Assembly: GCF_014649695.1 (NCBI RefSeq)
Contig: NZ_BMTN01000016.1
Location: forward strand, 62,001 to 126,000
DNA from: Streptomyces kurssanovii
Lineage (GTDB): Bacteria; Actinomycetota; Actinomycetes; Streptomycetales; Streptomycetaceae
Reading direction: 5' to 3'
DNA: 64,000 nucleotides
Position 1 is the stretch's first letter. Every line of letters starts with the position of its first letter. Of the stretch, positions 1-7,505 are shown piece by piece. Below the pieces are notes generated by a model, which was not told where the DNA came from, did not search any database, and worked only from the letters and a program-made list of their open reading frames with translations. The translations under genes and the position numbers were made by a program.

Positions 1-126
1 CTCGGGGCGGCCGCTGCCGGTGAGTTGCACGTGGGCGTTGGACGCCTGGCCGCCGGTGGCGGCCGCGGCGGGTGCGCCGGGGGTGGTCCCGCGGCGGGCG
101 GCGGGCGTGCCGGTGTCGACGCTCAC
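1..126 (-). CDS. N-terminal fragment of an unidentified protein (runs off left edge)
   Basis: A GTG at 126-124 overlaps the TGA of the upstream NmrA-like gene in the GTGA arrangement used repeatedly in this window, and the frame stays open to base 1. The 42 visible residues are a Pro/Ala/Gly/Thr-rich leader followed by SNAHVQLTGSGRPE. That ending would suit the start of an alpha/beta hydrolase, but too little is visible to assign a family. Translational coupling suggests co-expression with the NmrA-like gene. Confidence 0.45.
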   Translation of the reverse strand, partial: MSVDTGTPAARRGTTPGAPAAAATGGQASNAHVQLTGSGRPE

Positions 127-983
127 GCCGCCACCGTCTCGCGCCGGTGGGCGAAGTCGGCGGCGTGGTCGGCGGCCCACCGGGCGAAGGTGAGGGCCGG
201 GCGGCCGAGGATCCGCTCGACGGTGTCCAGCGGCACGGGCGGGTTGTCCATGGCGTCGGCGAGGTAGCCGAGGATCATCTCGACGACCGGCGGCGGCATG
301 AAGTGGCCCATCTGCTCGCGCGCCTGGTCGGGGGTGATCTCCTCGAAGGCGACCTCGGTGCCGATGGCGTCGGCGATCGCCTTCACCTGGTCGACCTGGG
401 TGATGGCCTGCGGGCCGGTCAGGACGTACGCCTGCCCGGCGTGGCCGTCCTCGACGAGCGCGGTGGCGGCCACCGCGGCCACGTCGGCCTCGTGGATCAG
501 GACGCGCGGCGCGCCGCCGTAGGGGGTGCGCACGACGCCCTCGGTGCGGATGGAGTGGCCCCACTTCCACAGCAGGTTGGTGGCGAACTCGTCGGGGCGG
601 ACGAAGGTCCACTCGATGCCGGACTCCTCGACGGCGCGCTCCACGGTGCGGTGGTGCTCACCGCTGTGGTTGTCGCCGGAGGTGTCGAGCACGGACGAGG
701 AGGAGAGCACCACGATGCGGCGCACTCCGGCCTCCTTGGCGAGGGCGACGACCTCCCGCGCGGTCCCGGGGACCGGGAAGAGGTAGAGGCGCTCCACGCC
801 GCTCAGGGCGGCCCGCAGCGTCTGCGGCTGCTCGAGGTCGCCCTCGAACACCTCGACGCCGTCGGGGAGCCCCGCCGTGGCCGGCGTGCGGGTCAGGGCC
901 CGCACCTGCGCTCCCGCCGCCACGAGGTGGTCGACCACATGCCGGCCGACGGATCCTGTCGCTCCTGTCACCAGAACTGTCAC
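123..983 (-). CDS. NmrA-like NAD(P)-binding oxidoreductase, atypical SDR
   Basis: The 286-residue protein opens directly with a Rossmann dinucleotide motif, VTVLVTGATGSVGRHVV, typical of NmrA/NAD(P)H-azoreductase-like atypical short-chain dehydrogenases. It keeps the family's small C-terminal substrate domain. The start is GTG at 983, chosen because the Rossmann strand begins there and GGTGGAG lies a few bases upstream. Longer in-frame starts run through low-complexity sequence. Family members act as NAD(P)H-dependent reductases or redox sensors in the cytoplasm, and no substrate can be read. The gene sits divergent to a membrane-protein gene across a 338-bp intergenic region holding a SARP-like heptamer pair. 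Confidence 0.8.
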   Translation of the reverse strand: MTVLVTGATGSVGRHVVDHLVAAGAQVRALTRTPATAGLPDGVEVFEGDLEQPQTLRAALSGVERLYLFPVPGTAREVVALAKEAGVRRIVVLSSSSVLDTSGDNHSGEHHRTVERAVEESGIEWTFVRPDEFATNLLWKWGHSIRTEGVVRTPYGGAPRVLIHEADVAAVAATALVEDGHAGQAYVLTGPQAITQVDQVKAIADAIGTEVAFEEITPDQAREQMGHFMPPPVVEMILGYLADAMDNPPVPLDTVERILGRPALTFARWAADHAADFAHRRETVAA

Positions 984-1102
984 GCCTGCTCCACCCTGTC
1001 GGTCCCGGGTTCCCCGAGACTCCTCGGACCTTGGTGGTGCAAGGCTGAACAGCCCGACTGGAGGGCCCCCGGAGACTGGCTGGAACGCGACCCGGGCCGG
1101 GA

Positions 1103-1157
1103 AGGGGCGGGCAGGGGCGGGCAGGGGCGGGAGCGCCGCTCGAGCCGTTCTCGAGCG
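1103..1157. promoter_or_regulatory. Intergenic region with SARP-like heptamer pair
   Basis: This lies in the 338-bp divergent gap 984-1321. TCGAGCC at 1140-1146 and TCGAGCG at 1151-1157 start exactly 11 bp apart, the geometry known for SARP binding sites. Because CTCGAG is palindromic, the minus strand also reads TCGAGAA then TCGAGCG at 11-bp spacing, so either divergent gene could be served. Just upstream is a 10-bp tandem repeat, about three copies of AGGGGCGGGC, at 1103-1132. Nothing else stands out in the gap. Confidence 0.5.
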
Positions 1158-1321
1158 GCGGCGGGGATGCTCCCGGCGGAAGGCCTCGCCTGCGTGCCCG
1201 TGCGCGCCGGCACGCCCGGGCACGGCCGGCCGTCGGGTGGCCGCGGGGCCGTCGCGGGGCTGTCGACCGCCTGGTCGGGCCACTTCCTTCTCCCCCTCGT
1301 CCCCCACGAAAGGTCGCCGCT

Positions 1322-1900
1322 TTGTCCGCCACCGCCGTAAGCCAGTCCCCCACCACGCGAGGCAGGACCAAGAAGAAGTTCGAACTCTCCCGCAGGGCGC
1401 GCCGGCTGACGCTCGCCGTCCACGTCGTGACCTCGGTGGGCTGGGTGGGTCTGTCCCTGGCGATGGCCGTGCTGGCCGTCATGGGGTACACCACCGAGGA
1501 CGCCGCGGTCGCCAAGGGCGTCTACTACGCGATGTACGTCTTCGACGACACCTGCGTCACGGTGTTCAGCATCACCGCCGCGCTGTCCGGCATTCTGCTG
1601 TCCTGCGGCACCAAGTGGGGCCTGCTGCTGCACTGGTGGATCATCGTCAAGTGGGTGATCACCCTGTTCATGACGATCTTCGCGTGGTTCGTGATCCACC
1701 CGATCGTCATGCAGGCCACCGAGAACACCGCGACGGCGGGCGGCGCGCCGCCGAAGCCGGGCTGGCCGGCGGACTTCCTGCTGTGGAGCGTGCCGGTGCT
1801 GTTCGCGCTGCTGACCGTCGCGGCGGTGGTGTCCGTCTACAAGCCGTGGGGCCGCACGTCCCGCGGGCGGCGCACCGCGCCGCGCGGTGGGCGTTCCTGA
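1322..1900 (+). CDS. Predicted integral membrane protein (possibly DUF2269-like)
   Basis: This 192-residue protein has four hydrophobic segments, roughly residues 28-52, 70-95, 100-122 and 150-172. Between a basic N-terminus (RGRTKKKFELSRRARR) and a basic C-terminus it looks like a small four-helix membrane protein. The overall pattern resembles the DUF2269 family, but that is a weak assignment and no function is known. The start is a TTG at 1322 preceded by CGAAAGG. A perfect 11-bp hairpin follows 12 bp after the stop, so the transcript probably ends there. It is transcribed divergently from the NmrA-like gene. Confidence 0.7.
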   Translation: MSATAVSQSPTTRGRTKKKFELSRRARRLTLAVHVVTSVGWVGLSLAMAVLAVMGYTTEDAAVAKGVYYAMYVFDDTCVTVFSITAALSGILLSCGTKWGLLLHWWIIVKWVITLFMTIFAWFVIHPIVMQATENTATAGGAPPKPGWPADFLLWSVPVLFALLTVAAVVSVYKPWGRTSRGRRTAPRGGRS

Positions 1901-1911
1901 ACGGAGGCGGC

Positions 1912-1939
1912 CCCGTGCCGGGTCGTGTCCCGGCACGGG
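1912..1939 (+). terminator. Hairpin terminator after membrane-protein gene
   Basis: A perfect 11-bp inverted repeat (CCCGTGCCGGG / CCCGGCACGGG) with a 6-nt loop begins 12 bp after the stop codon. There is no U-tract, which is normal for actinomycete terminators. Confidence 0.75.
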
Positions 1940-1977
1940 TGCTCGCTGTGGCGCGGCTCTCGCCGTTGCCGGGAACG

Positions 1978-2019
1978 CCCGGCAGTGCCGGCGGCAATGC
2001 GCCGGCCGGCACTGCCGGG
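1978..2019. repeat. Strong 15-bp inverted repeat in 415-bp gene-free gap
   Basis: The arms 1978-1992 and 2005-2019 are perfect complements (CCCGGCAGTGCCGGC) around a 12-nt loop. The gap 1901-2315 holds this hairpin, the terminator at 1912-1939, and a weaker 7-bp stem (2257-2263 with 2288-2294) just past the 3' end of the minus-strand secreted-protein gene. I see no gene in it. The 15-bp hairpin could be a second, bidirectional terminator. Confidence 0.6.
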
Positions 2020-2315
2020 ACCACGAGAGGGTGCCGCAGGTCAGCGAATCGCTCACACCTGGGCGTCGATCACTCGCATGACCCGCCGCCTCACCCGGCG
2101 AAAGGCCCGCAGCCCTGGCCACGGGCCGTGACACCGCCCCCGCACGCGCGGGCAGCGTGATCACTCGTCCTACCGCGGTCCCCGACCTGGCCGGCCGGTT
2201 CGATCTCGCTGTGGCCGCGGCGCACGGCCCCCGCGCCATGGGCGGTGGGCAGCCGGCCGGGTGAGTCGCGCAGCGCGGATCGCGGCCCACCCGGTGTTGA
2301 GGCAGTGTGACCGGC

Positions 2316-3161
2316 TTACTTCTTCTGGTTCAGCGGCAGGGCGATGTCGAAGACCTGCCCGGCCGCGGGGAAAGCACCGGCGTCGTTGGCCGCTCCGGTG
2401 AGCAGGTCGACCCGGTAGAAGCGGTAGGAATCGCCGGTCTGCAGGGCGGCGAAGCCGCGGTTGGTGCCGTCCTTCGCGGAGAAGTAGATGTCGAAGCCCG
2501 CGCTGGGGCCCGCGTCGACGCCGAGGTTCCCGGTGGGGGCGAGGGTGCCGGCGTTGGCGGGCGACTGCAGGGCGACGCGGTCGTTGGCGGTGTCGATGTC
2601 GAACAGGCTGGTGGCGGTGGCCACGTCGAGGTCGTTGTTGGTGTAGGCGGCGCCGGTCACCCCGAGGGCGGGCGTGACCGCGGGCGGAGTGGTGAGAGTG
2701 CTGTCGGCGACGGTCCCGCCGACGGGGACGTTGACGTTGTGGCGCAGGTTCTGTCCGGTGTCACTGATGATCCGCAGCCGGTCGGCGGCCGGGTTGAAGT
2801 CCACTCCGAAGAAGTCGCCCTGAAGGGCGATGCTCAGCTGGGACACCTTCGTCGCCGTGGCGTCGCTGGTGTCGATGGTGTAGACGCCGCCGGCGTCGCC
2901 CACCCCGTAGAGCAGGCCGTCCTGGACGCGGTAGTCGATGCCGACCAGTTGCGAGTCGCCCGTGAGGCCGGTGACAGTGCCGGAGGAGGTGACCTTTTCA
3001 GGGTTACCGGCACGGAACCAGACCAGGCGCTGATCATCGGTGAGGCCCGTCACCTTCAGGCCATTGCGACCGTCGCCATCAGGGCTGTCGTCCGCAGCCA
3101 GCGCCGGGCAAGCGGAGGACAGGGCGGCGGCGAGGGCCACCACAAGAACCATCTTGCGCAT
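2316..3161 (-). CDS. Secreted DUF4394-like beta-propeller protein
   Basis: This is a 281-residue protein with a Sec-type signal peptide: MRK, a hydrophobic stretch, then a cleavage-like site at about residue 22. The mature part contains repeats such as GLTDDQRLVWFRAGNP and FFGVDFNPAADRLRIISDTGQNLRHN, which I recognise as the DUF4394 pattern. The family has no established function. The start at 3161 has GGAG five bases upstream, whereas a longer in-frame start lies in non-coding-looking sequence. It is separated from the trp-like operon by 337 bp and a hairpin, so it is probably an independent unit. Confidence 0.8.
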   Translation of the reverse strand: MRKMVLVVALAAALSSACPALAADDSPDGDGRNGLKVTGLTDDQRLVWFRAGNPEKVTSSGTVTGLTGDSQLVGIDYRVQDGLLYGVGDAGGVYTIDTSDATATKVSQLSIALQGDFFGVDFNPAADRLRIISDTGQNLRHNVNVPVGGTVADSTLTTPPAVTPALGVTGAAYTNNDLDVATATSLFDIDTANDRVALQSPANAGTLAPTGNLGVDAGPSAGFDIYFSAKDGTNRGFAALQTGDSYRFYRVDLLTGAANDAGAFPAAGQVFDIALPLNQKK

Positions 3162-3401
3162 GAGATCTCCATCGAGTCGAGCCGCCCGCACAGCCGGGCG
3201 TAGCCCGACGCAATCAGCAATGGACAGGCCGGGCTCGTCGAACGCGGCCAAATGGCGGTGCTCGCACCGGGTCCCGTCGTCCTGCCCCCTGGCGCCCGGG
3301 TACGCGATGGTCACGCCGGACCCCGTCCCTCGGACCGCCGTGTGCATCGATGTCACCGGTTCTCGCTTCGCGGGGGCACCGCACGCTCGTCACCGGTGAG
3401 G

Positions 3402-3426
3402 GCCTTCTCGGCCGCGCCGAGAAGGC
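3402..3426 (-). terminator. Hairpin terminator of the trp-like operon
   Basis: A perfect 10-bp stem (GCCTTCTCGG / CCGAGAAGGC) with a 5-nt loop lies 73 bp beyond the stop of the TrpF-like gene. The rest of the 337-bp gap 3162-3498 shows no gene. Confidence 0.65.
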
Positions 3427-3498
3427 ACCGCATGCGGTGCACGGCCGGCATGGCGTCGACCGCGAGGGCGCCGCCACCGGGGGGCCGTGCGAGCCGGT

Positions 3499-4200
3499 TC
3501 AGCCGGTGCTCGCCCGCATGTCCGGGTCGGCGGCCGGGCCGGTGCGCCAGGCGTGGGTGACGGCCTGGGCGCGGGAGGTGTTCAGGAGGCCGTCGGCGTC
3601 GCGGGCGGCGGAGTCGACGTCGATGCCGAGGAAGCGGGGATGGCTCCGGGTGGCGGGGAAGTCGCCCTGGTTGTCGGGGCCCAGGCCGCCGGCGAGGAGG
3701 AACGGCAGGGTCGTGGCGTCCGCCAGCTTCGTGACCGTGGAGTCGTACAGGCGCTGGGCGGTGGAGCCGATCCGGCCGTCGCCCGTGACGGCGTCGAACA
3801 GGAAGCAGTCGGCGCCGGCCCGCTCGTAAGCGCCGGTGAGCCGGCCCTCCAGGCAGGTGTCGTCGCGTACGTGCAGCACCTTGGCGATCTTCAGGCCGTC
3901 GGGGCACTGTGCGCGCAGGGCGCGCAGCACGCCGGGGGTCTGGAAGCCGTGCAGTTGGATCCAGGAGACCTGCGCCGCCCGCACGGCCGTCGACAGTGCG
4001 CCGGTGTCGGCGGAGAAGGTGACCAGGACGGGCGTCAGGCCCGCGCCGCGGGCCCGGGCGGACAGCGCGGTGAGCTGATAGAGCGTCAGGTCGGCGTGGC
4101 CGCCCGGTACGTGGTGCCACAGGCCGATCAGGTCGGCGCCGGAGGCGGCGACGGCGTCGACCTCCGCCGTGGTGGTGGCGCCGCAGATCTTGACCAGCAT
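3499..4200 (-). CDS. Phosphoribosylanthranilate isomerase-like (TrpF-like) protein
   Basis: This 233-residue (beta-alpha)8 protein has the TrpF landmarks. VKICGAT at the N-terminus carries the catalytic Cys. The sequence FDAVTGDGRIG supplies the expected catalytic Asp. LLAGGLGPDN forms the C-terminal phosphate-binding loop. The usual GGSG loop and DVSSGVE segment are altered to GDGRIG and DVDSAARD, suggesting a changed substrate. TrpF performs an Amadori rearrangement of a phosphoribosylamine. Streptomyces normally lacks trpF because PriA does this step, so this copy is probably dedicated to specialised metabolism. It is the last gene of the operon and overlaps the transglutaminase-like gene as TGATG. 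Confidence 0.85.
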   Translation of the reverse strand: MLVKICGATTTAEVDAVAASGADLIGLWHHVPGGHADLTLYQLTALSARARGAGLTPVLVTFSADTGALSTAVRAAQVSWIQLHGFQTPGVLRALRAQCPDGLKIAKVLHVRDDTCLEGRLTGAYERAGADCFLFDAVTGDGRIGSTAQRLYDSTVTKLADATTLPFLLAGGLGPDNQGDFPATRSHPRFLGIDVDSAARDADGLLNTSRAQAVTHAWRTGPAADPDMRASTG

Positions 4201-4889
4201 CAGGCGGCCGCCGTCCGGCCGGCGTCGTGTTCCAGGGAGCCGGCGGTGAAGCGGTCGTCGCCGGCGCCGAACAGGCCGGGATGCGCGGCGCGCAGGTCGG
4301 CCAGGACGGCCTCGTAGGGCAGGTCGTCGAACTCGCCGTGGAAGCGCAGGAACTCCATCTGGCGGCGGCCCTTCAGGTCGAAGGGGTGGTGCAGGCTGTC
4401 GGCGGTGCCGTCGAAGTCGAGGGGGGCCATCCGGTACAGCCGGCACAGGTTCTTGTTGAACACCGGTGTGGCGCGCACCCATTGGCCTTCGAGGCGTACC
4501 GAGGTCAGGCAGTGCTGGTGGAACACGTCGCCGCCGAGCAGGCTGATCAGCTTCGGGGAGGCGAGGTGGTTGCGTACGTCGGTCAGGACGAGGCGGGCGG
4601 GGATGCCGAGCGAGCGCAGGCCGGCCGCGTAGAGAACCGACTTGTGCAGGCACATGCCGGAGCGGCCGGCCGCGACGGTACTGGCGCGCAGGCCCTGGCG
4701 GGTCAGGTCGGCGCCGTAGACCTCGTAGCGGACGGTGTCGCGGACCGCGTAGTAGAGGGCGACGGCCTGTTCGGTGGGGGTGGTGGCGGCGGGCGGCAGG
4801 GCGTCGGCCACGAAGGCGCGTACCTGCTCGCTCTCGTGGTCGAGGAACTCGGTGGCCTCGAGGGCGGCGGTGCTCAGTCGGGTCGTCAT
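4200..4889 (-). CDS. Transglutaminase-like superfamily protein, candidate amide-forming enzyme
   Basis: The 229-residue protein has the transglutaminase-core layout. The nucleophile Cys is in GRSGMCLHKSVLYAAGLRSL, followed by GIPARLVLTDVRNHL, a His in VFHQHCLTSV, and a downstream polar residue in WVRATPVFN. Proteins of this fold usually act as cysteine peptidases or transamidases. In antibiotic pathways such as andrimid a relative joins carrier-bound acyl groups in an amide bond. Amide formation here is inference from context: a free carrier protein, an AMP-ligase and no condensation domain in this operon. The start at 4889 has only a weak ribosome site. It overlaps the TrpF-like gene by two bases. 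Confidence 0.75.
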   Translation of the reverse strand: MTTRLSTAALEATEFLDHESEQVRAFVADALPPAATTPTEQAVALYYAVRDTVRYEVYGADLTRQGLRASTVAAGRSGMCLHKSVLYAAGLRSLGIPARLVLTDVRNHLASPKLISLLGGDVFHQHCLTSVRLEGQWVRATPVFNKNLCRLYRMAPLDFDGTADSLHHPFDLKGRRQMEFLRFHGEFDDLPYEAVLADLRAAHPGLFGAGDDRFTAGSLEHDAGRTAAA

Positions 4890-4944
4890 GGCAGCTGTGA
4901 TCCGCTTCGTTGTCGGGTGAATTCACAAGGCCCGTCGGTGAGGT

Positions 4945-6084
4945 TCAAAGGCCCAGGAGTGCGGCGATGCGGTTGCGCTGAGTCTCGGATGTGCCGGAGT
5001 AGATCGTTCCGGCGACCGCGTTGCGCAGCTGGCTCTCGATGCCGTATTCGGCCATGTAGCCGTTGCCGCCGAAGATCTGGACGGCGGCCAGGGCGGAGGC
5101 GACGTTGGCCTCGCTGGTGACGAGTTTGGCCATGGCGATGTCGCGGGTGACGTTGTCGCCGGCGGTCATCCTGCGCGCGGTCTCGTACAGCCAGCGGCGG
5201 GAGGTCTCCACGCCGGTGGCCATGTCGACGATTTTATGGGAGACGGCCTGGTAGGAGCCGATGGGCTGCCCGAACTGGCTGCGGGTCTGCGCGTAGCGGA
5301 CGCAGGCGTCCACCCGGCGCTGCATCTCGCCGGCGTTGATGACGAAGGAGCACAGGATCTCCCAGCGCATCACATGGTCCAGGACGAGGAACCCGCCGCC
5401 GGGCCGGCCGATCACGCGGTCGGCCGGGACGCGGCAGTCGTCGAAGTACAGCTCGCACAGCGGGGAGGTGCGCAGGCCCATCTTGGCCAGTGGCCGGCCG
5501 AGGGTCAGGCCCGGGGTGCCGGCGTCGACGAGGAACGCGGTGATGCTCAGCGGCCCGGGACGGTCGCTGGTGCGGGCGTAGACGGTGAACACGTCGGCGA
5601 CCGGCCCGTTGCTGACGAACGACTTGCTGCCGTTGAGGACGTAGGCGTCGCCGTCGCGTACCGCCCGGGTGCGCATCGCCAGCGCGTCGGAGCCGCTGTC
5701 GGGTTCGCTGATGGCGTGGGCGCCGATCAGCTCGCCGGTGCAGATCCCGGGCAGGTGGCGCTCCTTGAGGGCGTCGGAGCCGAAGCGCTGCAGCGGTACG
5801 CCGACGGAGACCATGTGGGTGCAGGCGGAGAAGTTCAGTCCGGCGTCACGGCAGCCCTCCCCCAGGCCCTCCAGGACGTACATGGTGGTGGTCAGTGACT
5901 GGCCGAGCCCGCCGTGGCGCTCGTCGAAGGGCAGTCCGAGGATTCCGGTGCCGGCCAGTCGCCGCCATGCCTCATGGGGGAACTCGGCGGCCGCGTCGCG
6001 CTCGATGTGCCCGTCGTCGAGCTTTTCGAGCACGGGCGCCAGGCCGTCGCGCAGGGCCTGCTGGTCCTTCGTGAAGTCGGCCAT
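4945..6084 (-). CDS. Acyl-CoA dehydrogenase family flavoprotein
   Basis: This is a 379-residue ACAD with the expected segments: ISEPDSGSDALAMRTRA (FAD/substrate loop), NGSKSFVSNG, RSQFGQPIGSYQAVSHKIVDMA and IFGGNGYMAEYGIESQLRNA. It should oxidise a CoA- or carrier-bound acyl group to the alpha,beta-unsaturated form using FAD. The usual catalytic base position IYEGT reads IYSGT here, so Glu is replaced by Ser. A Glu in VMRWEILC lies about where isovaleryl-CoA dehydrogenase carries its base. The neighbouring free carrier protein and AMP-ligase suggest an aminoacyl- or acyl-S-carrier substrate. The start at 6084 overlaps the cupin stop (TGATG). Confidence 0.9.
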   Translation of the reverse strand: MADFTKDQQALRDGLAPVLEKLDDGHIERDAAAEFPHEAWRRLAGTGILGLPFDERHGGLGQSLTTTMYVLEGLGEGCRDAGLNFSACTHMVSVGVPLQRFGSDALKERHLPGICTGELIGAHAISEPDSGSDALAMRTRAVRDGDAYVLNGSKSFVSNGPVADVFTVYARTSDRPGPLSITAFLVDAGTPGLTLGRPLAKMGLRTSPLCELYFDDCRVPADRVIGRPGGGFLVLDHVMRWEILCSFVINAGEMQRRVDACVRYAQTRSQFGQPIGSYQAVSHKIVDMATGVETSRRWLYETARRMTAGDNVTRDIAMAKLVTSEANVASALAAVQIFGGNGYMAEYGIESQLRNAVAGTIYSGTSETQRNRIAALLGL

Positions 6085-6458
6085 CAGTAGTGGGAGAATT
6101 CGGGCGAGTCGAGGTTGTGGCTCTCGTCGCCGCGCAGCGCGGGGGTGAACATGCACACCAGGCGCAGGTCCTCGTGCGGGCTCGCCACCAGCCAGTGGGC
6201 GTCGTGCCGGTCCAGCGCGTACAGGGTGCCGGGGGTGATGGGGTGCGAGACGCCGTCGCTGTCGATCACCTCGCCGCTGCCCTCGATGCAGTAGCAGCTC
6301 TCGAGATGGTTGCGGTACTCCAGACGGGACGTGGTGCCCGCGCGGACGATGGTGTCGGTGACGGTGTAGCCGACGCCGTCGGCCTGGGTGAGGAATCTGC
6401 GGCTGAGGCCGTTGCCCCAGTCGACGCAGGTGACCTCTTCGAGCTTGCGGACGATCAT
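6084..6458 (-). CDS. Ectoine synthase-like (EctC-like) cupin
   Basis: This 124-residue protein matches L-ectoine synthase along its length: MIVRKLEEV start, YRNHLESCYCIEGSGEVID, PITPGTLYALDRHDAHWL and LVCMFTPALRGDE. EctC cyclodehydrates N-acetyl-diaminobutyrate. No ectA, ectB or ectD is adjacent, and the gene is embedded between an acyl-CoA dehydrogenase and a TrpA-like gene. A role in ring closure of a different amino substrate is therefore more likely than osmoprotection, though this is inference. The ATG at 6458 is favoured because AAAGGAGA stands six bases upstream. The alternative start at 6479 lies before that site. Confidence 0.85.
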   Translation of the reverse strand: MIVRKLEEVTCVDWGNGLSRRFLTQADGVGYTVTDTIVRAGTTSRLEYRNHLESCYCIEGSGEVIDSDGVSHPITPGTLYALDRHDAHWLVASPHEDLRLVCMFTPALRGDESHNLDSPEFSHY

Positions 6459-6524
6459 GCGGGGTCTCCTTTCGTACAAGTGGTTCCGCTCTTCACACGG
6501 TGGGCCGGCGAGGCCGCCGCTCGC

Positions 6525-6584
6525 GGCCCGCGCAGCTCCCTCACGGCCCGCGCAGTTCCCTCACGGCCCGCGCAGTTCCCTCAC
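6525..6584. repeat. Three tandem 20-bp repeats spanning a gene end
   Basis: Three copies of a 20-bp unit (6525-6544, 6545-6564, 6565-6584; one C/T difference) straddle the stop of the TrpA-like gene. The coding copy encodes the final RELRGP. The others lie beyond the TGA and could be read as the same residues in a shifted frame. This looks like a replication-slippage duplication. Confidence 0.85.
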
Positions 6585-7505
6585 GAAGGAGCCGAACTCC
6601 TCGACGGGGTCGCGGCCTTCGGTCAGGGCCTGTTCGATACGGGCCACGCCGACGCTGCCGACGACGGCGGCGTCCGCGCCGAGGTCCTGCAGGAGCAGCG
6701 TGTCGGCGCGGGTCCTGACGCCGAAGCCGACCGCGACGGGCGCGGTGGCGGTGGCGCGCAGGGCGGCGACGGACCGGGCCAGCCGGTCGTGGTCGAGGGC
6801 CGCGGCGGTGCCGCTGCGGCCGTAGTGCGCGACCAGGTAGAGGTAGGCGGTGGCCTGCGCCGCCGCCTCGGCGACCGCGTCGGGCCGGGAGACCGCGTAG
6901 CAGGTGGTGACCAGCGGCAGGCCGGCGTCGTGGGCGGCCTCGTAGTGGGCGGCGCGCAGCCTGGGCGGGACGCCGTGCAGCAGCAGTCCGTCGCAGCCGG
7001 CGTCGCGCACGGCGGCGGCGAAGTCGCCGGGGGCGGTGCCCTTGACGGTGTGGCTGAAGTCGGCGAGCAGCGCGATGCGCAGTCTCTTCAGGCTCGGCCG
7101 GACCCGGGCGACGGCGGCGAGGACGGCCGCGAGGTCGGTGCCGTGCGCCAGGGCCCGGTCGGCGGAGCGGCGGATGACGGGCCCGTCGGTGACGGATCCG
7201 GGGAAGGGGACGGCCAGTTCGAGGCAGTCGATGTCGCTCTCGTCGAGGAGGGCGGCAAGGTCGGGCAGCCGGTCCAGCGGCGGGTCGCCCGCGTTGAGGA
7301 ACAGCGCGAGGCCCGGCCGGCCGGGCGCGGCGTGGGTGAAGAACCCGCCCGGGCGGGACGCGGCGCGGCCCGCGGGCGCGGGGCCGTTCCCGGGCGCGGG
7401 CGCGGTGGCGGGTGCAGGGCCGTTGCCGGTGCCGACGGCAGGGGTGGGAGCGGGACCGGCCGCAGCCGCGGGGCCCGTGGCGGGTGTGGGGCGACGGTCA
7501 GACAT
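6561..7505 (-). CDS. Tryptophan synthase alpha chain-like (TrpA-like) protein
   Basis: A 314-residue protein with an N-terminal Pro/Ala-rich extension of about 50 residues, then a TIM barrel of TrpA type. The two catalytic acids are in place: Glu in CLELAVPFPGS and Asp in SVTDGPVIRRSADRAL. The phosphate-binding end VAVGFGVRTRADTL, followed by ADAAVVGSVGVARIE, is also TrpA-like. TrpA cleaves indole-glycerol phosphate by a retro-aldol reaction. With no TrpB or TrpC nearby, a related retro-aldol on another substrate is likely. The start at 7505 overlaps the TrpD-like gene by 8 bp. The C-terminus lies in a 20-bp tandem repeat. Confidence 0.85.
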   Translation of the reverse strand: MSDRRPTPATGPAAAAGPAPTPAVGTGNGPAPATAPAPGNGPAPAGRAASRPGGFFTHAAPGRPGLALFLNAGDPPLDRLPDLAALLDESDIDCLELAVPFPGSVTDGPVIRRSADRALAHGTDLAAVLAAVARVRPSLKRLRIALLADFSHTVKGTAPGDFAAAVRDAGCDGLLLHGVPPRLRAAHYEAAHDAGLPLVTTCYAVSRPDAVAEAAAQATAYLYLVAHYGRSGTAAALDHDRLARSVAALRATATAPVAVGFGVRTRADTLLLQDLGADAAVVGSVGVARIEQALTEGRDPVEEFGSFVRELRGP

